In this document: positions 52,158 through 58,855 of the stretch, piece by piece
How the letters are laid out: the number at the start of each line of letters is the position of its first letter
Position numbering within the stretch: position 1 is the first letter of the stretch
From: Granulosicoccus sp.
GTDB taxonomy: Bacteria > Pseudomonadota > Gammaproteobacteria > Granulosicoccales > Granulosicoccaceae
NCBI GenBank assembly: GCA_023301795.1
Contig: JALZVU010000168.1
Span: 1-58,855 of the forward strand
Reading direction: 5' to 3'
Length of the DNA stretch: 58,855 nucleotides
The notes under the pieces: model-generated
Seen by the model: the letters and a program-made list of their open reading frames with translations, nothing else
Told to the model about the DNA's origin: nothing
Databases searched by the model: none
Program-made: the position numbers and the translations under genes

Positions 52158-53384
52158 TCAGCTCTTCTTTCGTTTAAATACAGTAACGGAAATCATCAAA
52201 TTTCCGTGTCTATTCTCCCCACCCATAAGACACCCTTGTTCACCAAAAGTAAAACATCCCAGGTACGGCTGGTTAAGCATGCTTTGGTTCAAAGGCTCAG
52301 AAATTTCATCCGCTCTAGGTTCCACTGCCAAAAGACATCCACCACAAAACACCATCAGCCCACCTATGACCTCACAATCGTCATTATCGGAATTGTGGAT
52401 CGCCTCATTGGCGACCCTACTAGGCCGGCCAATTATGTTATCAATTGACCCCGACATGAGCGTCAAACTCTGCCCTTCTGACACTTCGCAGAAGAATGTC
52501 AAGGCTAACTCTTCTGTGTAGCTTTCAGGATGGGCGAGATTAAAGTATGGAATTCCGCCGACATCGCCCACTGCAATACCAATCGGGCTAAGCGTACTTG
52601 ATCCAAGAACATTAACTGGTAGTGATGCAGTGGCCATATCAACGATTTGGTTAGCCCAACGATTATAGACTATCGCTGCAGGCTGGCCATCGATCTCGAA
52701 TACAGTACGTCCATCGCACTTCGTAGCAATTCCGTTTTCTGTCGTAGGAATATACCCACTTTGAAAGCTCGTACCAATTTCATAGCTTGAAAACAGAACG
52801 GTGATTGAAACACCGCTACTACCGATCTGACCACCGGCAAAACAGCTCCACCTCCCTTCCAGGCTTTCATCTGCCGCAGAACCGCCAACAACCGAGACGT
52901 CTCCACCAAAGAACTCATCCAGAGCATTAACTACAGCCCCTTCGTTCCCGGGAGACGCGTGCATCCAGATTAGACTAGGCAACTCACCATTACGGCCACT
53001 ATCTGCTAACGCTATATCCAGAGCGACAATCGTCGCATTAGCAACAATCGTTTGGTCTTCTACATCATCAAAGGCACAAAACCCCACCCCGTAATCACCT
53101 TGATCATCGCACAACCCCCAAAGAGCAATGTTAGATTCACCAAAAGCACACAGGCCTTCCGATGTAATTGCACCACGACAAGTAGATGCACCGGCGACTG
53201 AACTGCCGGGAAACATTACTCCAAGATTGTGAACCAACTCTGTAACATCAGCCAGACTTGAGTAGCTTGCCAAAATAAGGTCTGGCTTACCCTCCAATTT
53301 TTTCAAAAGTGAACTGGATGCACTGTTAAGATCAACTACAGAATTATAGGCAGTAGCCACTGTAGCAATTGGTGATCGCCCCAT
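52158..53384 (-). CDS. FIST-domain sensory protein
   Basis: About 408 residues from ATG 53384, which has an AGGA ribosome site 8 bases upstream; the longest frame from 53438 has none. FIST_N (about 15-210) includes DLILASYSSLADVTELV, GSSVAGASTCRGAITSEG, and SVVGGSAADESLEGRWSCFAGG; FIST_C (about 230-380) includes VFEIDGQPAAIVYNRW and GGLMVFCGGCLLAVEP. FIST domains are cytosolic sensors thought to bind small ligands such as amino acids. No output domain is fused here; the GGDEF-EAL protein next in the operon is the natural partner. Confidence 0.9.
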   Translation of the reverse strand: MGRSPIATVATAYNSVVDLNSASSSLLKKLEGKPDLILASYSSLADVTELVHNLGVMFPGSSVAGASTCRGAITSEGLCAFGESNIALWGLCDDQGDYGVGFCAFDDVEDQTIVANATIVALDIALADSGRNGELPSLIWMHASPGNEGAVVNALDEFFGGDVSVVGGSAADESLEGRWSCFAGGQIGSSGVSITVLFSSYEIGTSFQSGYIPTTENGIATKCDGRTVFEIDGQPAAIVYNRWANQIVDMATASLPVNVLGSSTLSPIGIAVGDVGGIPYFNLAHPESYTEELALTFFCEVSEGQSLTLMSGSIDNIIGRPSRVANEAIHNSDNDDCEVIGGLMVFCGGCLLAVEPRADEISEPLNQSMLNQPYLGCFTFGEQGCLMGGENRHGNLMISVTVFKRKKS

Positions 53385-53569
53385 ATTCCAATTCCTGCTG
53401 TTCCACTGCCTAGGTACGCGAGAATAGCGGCCTGACATCCAGTTACATTTGCATGTAAATATCAGTACAGCAGGCGAAAGCTCTGATTTTCCTCCATATC
53501 ATGACCCACCTCACAAGAATCATCCACGGCATCTCAGTACGTCTTGCACAGCGTGCCATGACCGCCTGA

Positions 53570-54526
53570 TCAATCACTTGGACAATGATTCTTACGGTAG
53601 TCAGTAGGCGACTGCCCATAGCGTTTTCTAAAAACCCGTGAGAAGCTCTGGAAGTTATTTATACCCCATGCAAATGCTATCTGACTGACCGAGTGCTGCT
53701 GCATTCGCGGGTCCACAAGTTCTCGTGCAATTCGTTCAAGACGTAATTCGCGAATCGCGCGTGAGATCGATGTACCTTCCTTTTGGTAAATTTCATTCAG
53801 GCGCCGTAACGACAAGCCGGCCCACGCTGCTACGATATTGCGATCAAGACAAGGATCAGAGAGATTTCTTTCTATGAAGGAATTTGTTCGCAGCAAGGTT
53901 TGCTGGTTAGGCGCATTGAGCTCATACGAGCCAGGAGCAAGTGAGGCAAGACCCATTACCAGTAGATCGATGATCGTGTGTTGCGCACCGATCTGTGCCA
54001 TCTTGGGCAGATCAGATAAGGCATCGACCAGCTTGACTAGCATCTCCGCAACCAGAGCGCCACATGGCGTCGCGGATGACAGCGTAACTCCAGTCAAGCG
54101 GTCTGCATTTGGAAGGTGCGACAACAGTGTATCTCGCGGCACTTGGACAACCAATTGACTGAAGCCATTGGGTAGTCGCAGTTGATATTGCCTTACACTG
54201 CTATACAGCACCAAATCACATTGCTTAAGCAATGCCAATCGACCGTCCTGTTGTACCGAACCATCCTCAGACAACTGCAAACTTACCAGAAACGTTTCTT
54301 CATCGCTTCGCGCAATATCCCGTTGTCGTCGAGTGACAATCTGATTGCTGCCTGATACGTAGGATGTTGACAGCTTTTCTCTGCGCGTTAGATCGATACT
54401 TCCAGAGAACTGCCCGGGAGTCGTGGTTTCACAATCCAGAAGTACATAGCTGTCGCACACTGCATCGCGCCAGAATTCAACACGTTCTGCAGATGATACA
54501 TCTTCGGTGCTGAACCTTTGTTCCAT
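53570..54526 (-). CDS. AraC-family regulator
   Basis: 318 residues: an N-terminal AraC-binding-like domain (about 15-180, WRDAVCDSYVLLDC at its start) as found in regulators related to those of aldoxime and nitrile clusters, and a C-terminal double HTH (about 215-315) with VAAWAGLSLRRLNEIYQKEG and ISQIAFAWGINNFQSFSRVF-like second helix, ending YGQSPTDYR. It is divergent from the nitrilase gene across 158 bp and most likely activates it. Start at ATG 54526. Confidence 0.87.
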   Translation of the reverse strand: MEQRFSTEDVSSAERVEFWRDAVCDSYVLLDCETTTPGQFSGSIDLTRREKLSTSYVSGSNQIVTRRQRDIARSDEETFLVSLQLSEDGSVQQDGRLALLKQCDLVLYSSVRQYQLRLPNGFSQLVVQVPRDTLLSHLPNADRLTGVTLSSATPCGALVAEMLVKLVDALSDLPKMAQIGAQHTIIDLLVMGLASLAPGSYELNAPNQQTLLRTNSFIERNLSDPCLDRNIVAAWAGLSLRRLNEIYQKEGTSISRAIRELRLERIARELVDPRMQQHSVSQIAFAWGINNFQSFSRVFRKRYGQSPTDYRKNHCPSD

Positions 54527-54684
54527 CGCACACTCTCGTCAATCTCACAGGCGGACCCGTAGATTTCGACTACCAATACCAACGGCCCATCGCTCAAATG
54601 TACACCATTCTCCGCCCAAAGTGGCAAGCAGCCCACCGGTATGTTCGCTAGCCTGAAATGAACCTAAACCAACCGGGAACACAC

Positions 54685-55686
54685 ATGACCGCGCCATTCA
54701 AAGTTGCCGCCGTTCAGGCTGCACCCATTTTTCTCGATCTTGATGCCAGCATTGATAAGGCGATTGGTCTTATTGAAGAGGCAGCCTCCAAAGACGTGAA
54801 ACTAATCGCGTTTCCCGAAACGTGGCTGCCCGGTTATCCGTGGTACATCTGGCTCGACGCGGCAGCGATGAGCATGCAATATGTTCCACGCTACGCTGCA
54901 AACTCGATCATCGAGGGCAGTCCACAGGATCAGCGTCTGGCGGAAGCCGCGAGAGCCAACAATATCCAAGTGTCGATGGGCGTATCTTGGAATGTAAATG
55001 GCACACTTTACATGGGCCAATGGCATTACGACGAAGACGGCAAGGTACTCTCGCGTCGGCGTAAACTGAAACCCACCCATGTTGAGCGAACCGTCTATGC
55101 TGAAGGCGATGGTAGCGACATGGTCGTCATGGACACTGCAATAGGTCGTGTCGGCGCTCTGTGCTGTTGGGAGCATCTACAACCACTGAGCAAATACGCC
55201 ATGTTTTCGCAGAACGAGCAAATTCACGTTGGTGCCTGGCCCAGTTTCTCGCTCTATGAAGGTGGAGCCTATGCATTAGGCCCAGAAGTAAACACCTCGG
55301 CCAGTCGCATCTATGCTGTCGAAGGCCAGTGCTTCGTGATTGCGGCCTGCGCCACGGTATCCGACGAAATGATCGAGCTGCTTTGCGACACACCAGTGAA
55401 GCAGCAGCTATTGAAGAAAGGCGGCGGGTACGCACGCATTTTCGCACCCGACGGCTCGCCCCTCGGCGAGAATCTGGCCCCTGATGAAGAAGGATTGCTG
55501 ATCGCAGAGATCGACTTGAATATGATTGCTATTGGCAAGGCTGCCGCTGACCCTTGCGGCCATTACTCGAGAACTGACGTGTTCCGACTCATGTTCAATG
55601 CCAAACCTGCCCCGGCTGTGATGGCGTTTGACAATGAAGAAGCACATTCAGCGGAAGTAAGATCCGACGACTCACCCACCAGTTAG
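54685..55686 (+). CDS. Nitrilase (carbon-nitrogen hydrolase, aliphatic-type)
   Basis: 333 residues, cytosolic. The catalytic triad is in place: Glu in AFPETWLPGYPW, Lys in RRKLKPTHVER, Cys in ALCCWEHLQPLSKY, where CWEHxxP is typical of true nitrilases that turn R-CN to carboxylate and ammonia. GAWPSFSLYEGG and NTSASRIYAVEGQCFV also match. Start at ATG 54685, with GGGAA 8 bases upstream; the alternative at 54658 lacks a site. The AraC gene is its likely activator. MITE A copy 2 begins 8 bp after its stop codon. Confidence 0.92.
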   Translation: MTAPFKVAAVQAAPIFLDLDASIDKAIGLIEEAASKDVKLIAFPETWLPGYPWYIWLDAAAMSMQYVPRYAANSIIEGSPQDQRLAEAARANNIQVSMGVSWNVNGTLYMGQWHYDEDGKVLSRRRKLKPTHVERTVYAEGDGSDMVVMDTAIGRVGALCCWEHLQPLSKYAMFSQNEQIHVGAWPSFSLYEGGAYALGPEVNTSASRIYAVEGQCFVIAACATVSDEMIELLCDTPVKQQLLKKGGGYARIFAPDGSPLGENLAPDEEGLLIAEIDLNMIAIGKAAADPCGHYSRTDVFRLMFNAKPAPAVMAFDNEEAHSAEVRSDDSPTS

Positions 55687-55694
55687 TCGTTGGT

Positions 55695-55916
55695 TAAACC
55701 CTAGTGTTGCATAAAATTCCGGCCCAGAACCGCTTCGCTGCTTCTATAGCAGCATCTAAGGGGCTGTACTCATTTTTCCTGGATCTCTCGGGGCCGCCCA
55801 GGCCTAGAGTGACTAGGCCTACGCGGCCCGACTCAACCCAGTAAAAATTCCGTGCAGCCCCTTATATACAGCTCTATAAGCTTCTGGTCTCGAAATTTTA
55901 TGCAATACTAGGGTTA
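55695..55916. mobile_element. MITE A, copy 2 (fold-back element, non-autonomous)
   Basis: About 222 bp filling the whole gap between the convergent nitrilase and CMD genes. Ends: ACCCTAGTGTTGCATAAAAT on the left and the imperfect complement (ATTTTATGCAATACTAGGGT) on the right. The arms pair through most of their length; AAGGGGCTG at 55758-55766 pairs exactly with CAGCCCCTT at 55855-55863, at the place where copy 1 has a different, longer paired segment. The tip adds GGGCCGC/GCGGCCC (55791-55797, 55823-55829) and AGGCCTAG/CTAGGCCT (55800-55807, 55813-55820). TTAA flanks the left and TAA the right, possibly a short duplication. Confidence 0.85.
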
Positions 55917-55918
55917 AC

Positions 55919-56329
55919 TTATAGCACCTGCTCCGCATCAAATATATTGTCTACGGGAACTTGCATGGCATTTAGCAGATGATTGGTCTTGCCTGCAGTC
56001 ATCACGATACGCAGAAACTCTGCGTGCTCGGGGTCCGTCATGCCACGGGCTTTCGCGGCAGCGGTATGCGAGTGAACACAGTACTGGCAGGCGTTGGCGA
56101 TAGACACAGCCAGATACACCATCTCTTTCGTCTTGAAATCCAGTAGCGTCTCCGTGGCCATCAAGTCGCGTACATCGGTCCATACGTTTTCCAGTAAATC
56201 GGCATCCATTGCTAAGTAACGCCACAAGTTATTGATGTAGTCGGTGCCTCTGAGTTGACGGATTTCATCGAAGACAACCTTAACGCGAGGGTTGTCCTCT
56301 GGGTTATTGATTGGATTAATTGTGCTCAT
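55919..56329 (-). CDS. Carboxymuconolactone decarboxylase (CMD/AhpD-like) protein
   Basis: 136 residues, single CMD helical domain. SIANACQYCVHSHTAAAKARG in the middle has the CxxC pair (CQYC) with a following His three residues on, the redox motif of AhpD-like proteins, and TKEMVYLAVS precedes it as usual. It probably forms hexamers or trimers. The gene follows the cyclase-family gene by 150 bp on the same strand, and similar pairs are seen elsewhere in proteobacteria; whether they share a pathway is unknown. Its stop codon sits 2-3 bp from the end of MITE A copy 2. Confidence 0.82.
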   Translation of the reverse strand: MSTINPINNPEDNPRVKVVFDEIRQLRGTDYINNLWRYLAMDADLLENVWTDVRDLMATETLLDFKTKEMVYLAVSIANACQYCVHSHTAAAKARGMTDPEHAEFLRIVMTAGKTNHLLNAMQVPVDNIFDAEQVL

Positions 56330-56482
56330 TTATGTTGCTAGGTTTGTTTTGGATGGGCTTAGGGTGATTAGAGGGAAAATCGTTGTGTGCAGCACACGAT
56401 GCATTGTGCGCTGCACTTTTCACACTACGATTACATATTCTTCTTCACAACCCTCGTTTAGTAGCGGTTATGGTTGCAGCTA

Positions 56483-57325
56483 CTACACCATGGCAAATAT
56501 GCGGCAAGGCCCACCTGTACCACCACGATGTTTTGGTGCACCAACTACAAGGGTTGCCCCGCTCCTGGGCAGCTTGTCCAGATTGGCAATGTTTTCGATA
56601 CCCCAACGGTTAGTGGGCAACCATGCGTAGTGCGACGCAAAGTCTGCAGACATACCTTGGTCAAGCGACAAGGTGTCGGATGCAATTCCGACAGCACCCG
56701 TCTCTTCCAATAGCATTTGAACAGCGTCAACATGGAAACCCGGGTAATGCTGCTTGCCCTCGGCATCGGCATTGCGGTACTTTTCTTCGTTGAGGTACCG
56801 GGCCCAGCCTGAATGCATCGCAACACAGGCCTTGTCTGGAATATCACCGTTAGCCGCTATCCATGCCTTGATATCCTCTGGTGTCAGTTGCGCATCTGCA
56901 TCGGATGCCGCGCGTTCAGCAATATCAATTATGCACAACGGCACTACCAAATTTTCTACCGGAATTTCAGCCACGGACTGGCCATCAGCTGAGAAATGCA
57001 GCGGAGCATCGATATGCGTGCCAGTGTGCTCGTTCATCGTGTAGTTAAATAAATTAAAACCGTTTTCGGCAAAATTGAACTGTTGTTCCATGGAGAAACC
57101 CGACTCACCAAAATACGTGGGAAAGTCGGGATGCAGTTCGTGCGTCAAATCTTCTACGCTCGATACACCCTGAGCAAGCGAGGGTGTAGCAACGGCTCCA
57201 GCTCCTGCAGCTACGGTGGCGCCGATGGCTGCACGTTTCAAAAAATCACGACGGGCAGTCATGTCTGGTGAACGCTCGTCTAACATCCTGTTCTTTACTG
57301 CGTTGATGACACATAGGTCGCACAT
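56483..57325 (-). CDS. Tat-exported cyclase-family hydrolase (kynurenine formamidase-like)
   Basis: 280 residues from ATG 57325, with AGAGG 8 bases upstream; the longest frame (57424) is unlikely. The N-terminus MCDLCVINAVKNRML precedes a twin-arginine signal TARRDFLKRAAIGATVAAGAG (starting near residue 23), so a CxxC pair lies ahead of the Tat motif. The PF04199 cyclase domain includes NEHTGTHIDAPLHF with the metal-binding HxGTHxDxP, DIAERA, CVAMHSGWARYL and GIASDTLSLDQG. It likely hydrolyses an amide or ester with a divalent metal in the periplasm. Substrate unknown; the nitrilase and CMD genes nearby hint at nitrogen-compound use. Confidence 0.85.
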   Translation of the reverse strand: MCDLCVINAVKNRMLDERSPDMTARRDFLKRAAIGATVAAGAGAVATPSLAQGVSSVEDLTHELHPDFPTYFGESGFSMEQQFNFAENGFNLFNYTMNEHTGTHIDAPLHFSADGQSVAEIPVENLVVPLCIIDIAERAASDADAQLTPEDIKAWIAANGDIPDKACVAMHSGWARYLNEEKYRNADAEGKQHYPGFHVDAVQMLLEETGAVGIASDTLSLDQGMSADFASHYAWLPTNRWGIENIANLDKLPRSGATLVVGAPKHRGGTGGPCRIFAMV

Positions 57326-57627
57326 GGAAACTACCTCTGAGTTTATGGTTGGATACCGATTTTTGAGCACTTGAAAGATCGGAGTAGACCATCCAGCGCG
57401 CGCCCCCAGTGTAATACGGTGCAAGAGTACGTCAATACTCTCAGGTGGACAGGATGCATTGGCGTACTGAGCTTTAATTCATGTGTAGACACGCCTCTGG
57501 GGGAACATTGGCGCAGATAACGTTTTTATCAATAAACATTGCGCGCAAGCGGCCGTTAACGGCGTATTGGCTGCCAGCACACCACACGTGCCCAGGCCAT
57601 TGATCACTCAGGATGGAGTCACGGGAC
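57326..57627. promoter_or_regulatory. Divergent promoter region with a perfect 12-bp palindrome
   Basis: About 302 bp between the cyclase-family gene and the EAL-HDOD gene. GCCGTTAACGGC at 57552-57563 is a perfect palindrome 65 bp before the EAL-HDOD start and a candidate operator. Otherwise no gene or repeat. Confidence 0.35.
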
Positions 57628-58821
57628 ATGTCGGCCTACTATATTGCTCGCCAGCCAATACTCGATGTAGTGGGTAATACATATGGCTACGAGTTGCTGT
57701 TCCGCTCTTCGCAGTCCAATGCGTACGACGCCAATGTTGATGGAGACACGGCCACTGCCCGAGTGTTGATCAACACGATACTTGAAGCGGGTCTGGAGTC
57801 TATTGTTGGTTCAGCGCTGGCGTTTGTAAACCTCACACAACGATTTTTGGAAAATCCTGACATCCTCGACCTTCTGCAGCCTGGGCGATGCGTCCTTGAA
57901 GTGCTGGAAGATGTAACGGTAACCGATGAGGTAGTTGCTGGGGTAGAGGCATTACGGGCAAAAGGTCATATAATTGCGCTAGATGATTTTGTCGATGTCG
58001 TACAGTTTCAACGTCTTTTGCCGTTGGCGCACATTATCAAGTACGACATTACTCAGCATACGATGCAGGAATTGGCCGAGCATAGGCTCAAAGATGAGCA
58101 AGCGGGACGGTTATCCTTGGCAGAGAGGGTGGAAACCATTGATGAATTCGACGCTCTAAAGGCGGCAGGATTTCATTATTACCAAGGCTACTACTTTGCA
58201 AAACCACGGATGATGAGTGGTGCCAAGGTTCCTCAGAACAAGGTGGCTGTGCTACAGCTGCTCGCTCAAATTAACGACCCGGCCGCCACTATCGAAGAGC
58301 TTGCAGAGACGATCAGTCACGACGTGGCACTGAGTGTACGTACGCTCAAGTATGTAAACTCTCCGATGTGTGCCCTGAACGCCGAAGTGACGTCCATTAG
58401 GCATGCGACCGTGATGCTAGGGCGGGAGCCGATCCGCAACTGGGTGACGCTACTCGTTATGACGGGTATGGACGGCAAGCCGGCCGAGTTGACAAAGATG
58501 GCGCTGACTCGCGCTCGATTCTGCCAACTTGTGGCCAAAGAGCGCAAGTTAGGATCTGACGCCATGTATTTCACGATCGGCCTCCTGTCCTTGTTAGGCG
58601 TCCTTATGGATTCCGAGCTTGTTGATGCGCTGGAGAAAGTCTCCATCAGTGACGATATGCGAAGTCAGTTGCTTGAACAAAGTGGCATAGGCGGCGAAAT
58701 GCTGCGAACGCTGGAAGTGCATGAAAGCGCGCGCACAGATAAAAACTCAGGTTCAGCTGAATTCGGATTTTTATACCAAGAGGCTATCCATTGGTCCGAG
58801 AAAACGTTCGGATTGCTGTAA
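57628..58821 (+). CDS. EAL-HDOD signalling protein (CdgJ/YuxH type)
   Basis: 397 residues. The EAL-like half (about 1-200) reads IARQPILDVVGNTYGYELLFR, where the EAL motif is ELL, then FVNLTQRFL, VLEVLEDVTV, IIALDDFVD, IIKYDITQ and QGYYFAKP; several metal and catalytic positions are altered, so it probably binds but does not cut c-di-GMP. The HDOD half (about 200-397) has NDPAATIEELAETISHDVALSVRTLKYVN and a closing helical domain. HDOD proteins act in regulation of motility and stress. ATG 57628 is preferred (GGAG 11 bases upstream) to ATG 57613. Confidence 0.9.
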   Translation: MSAYYIARQPILDVVGNTYGYELLFRSSQSNAYDANVDGDTATARVLINTILEAGLESIVGSALAFVNLTQRFLENPDILDLLQPGRCVLEVLEDVTVTDEVVAGVEALRAKGHIIALDDFVDVVQFQRLLPLAHIIKYDITQHTMQELAEHRLKDEQAGRLSLAERVETIDEFDALKAAGFHYYQGYYFAKPRMMSGAKVPQNKVAVLQLLAQINDPAATIEELAETISHDVALSVRTLKYVNSPMCALNAEVTSIRHATVMLGREPIRNWVTLLVMTGMDGKPAELTKMALTRARFCQLVAKERKLGSDAMYFTIGLLSLLGVLMDSELVDALEKVSISDDMRSQLLEQSGIGGEMLRTLEVHESARTDKNSGSAEFGFLYQEAIHWSEKTFGLL

Positions 58822-58855
58822 CTACGGCGATGGCCTCCTCTTGGCACACAGGACG

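Overview
The window reads as one continuous piece of chromosome from a Gram-negative bacterium, most likely a marine gammaproteobacterium. The evidence is indirect: many lipoproteins with lipoboxes, an outer-membrane phospholipase of the PlpD type, a fatty acid cis/trans isomerase, two classes of TRAP-type solute receptor, c-di-GMP enzymes, a GlyGly-CTERM protein and spondin-domain surface proteins. There is no rRNA, tRNA, phage, integrase, transposase gene or CRISPR array. The genus cannot be fixed from the sequence alone.

Layout. 1-8.5 kb: the end of a polyamine-type ABC receptor, then an envelope-glycan block (a DUF2064 transferase, a GT87-like membrane mannosyltransferase, a DPM1-like GT2 with an odd Cys-rich insert, a DUF547 protein, an outer-membrane barrel), a lipoprotein and an AT-rich divergent GT2. 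8.7-16.8 kb: a LytS/LytTR two-component pair beside a secreted GH114 polygalactosaminidase, an AhpD-like protein, a CDP-alcohol phosphatidyltransferase relative that has lost its catalytic residues, and a diheme peroxidase followed by a two-TM helical sensor with no output domain. 17-24.3 kb: surface proteins (DUF1554-like lectin lipoprotein, two spondin-domain proteins, a 450-residue lipoprotein, a GlyGly-CTERM protein) and an EamA exporter. 24.6-30.3 kb: a catabolic operon (TRAP receptor and two permeases, cupin, DapA-family aldolase) with a divergent ROK regulator. 30.7-39.8 kb: a NIT-domain chemoreceptor, an orphan TAXI receptor, a large secreted nuclease, alanine dehydrogenase with a divergent Lrp regulator, and a BLUF photoreceptor. 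40.3-48.2 kb: a two-gene lipid-remodelling operon (cis/trans isomerase plus PlpD-like phospholipase) and a secreted beta-helix/thrombospondin-3/crystallin protein. 48.5-58.8 kb: a GntR regulator, a three-gene FIST/GGDEF-EAL/CxxC signalling operon, a divergent AraC-nitrilase pair, a CMD protein, a Tat-exported cyclase-family hydrolase, and an EAL-HDOD protein.

Two kinds of non-coding element stand out. A 220-240 bp fold-back element (MITE A) is present twice, 49 kb apart; its two copies differ in the stem arms in a way that keeps base pairing. A second 121 bp element (MITE B) has near-perfect terminal repeats, a 10-bp target-site duplication and two nested REP-like hairpins. Neither carries a transposase.

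The most interesting genetic systems are the FIST/GGDEF-EAL/CxxC operon, the coupling of a membrane fatty-acid isomerase to a self-exported phospholipase, and the inactive CDP-alcohol transferase homologue. All functions are inferred by recognising family motifs by eye; no searches were run.
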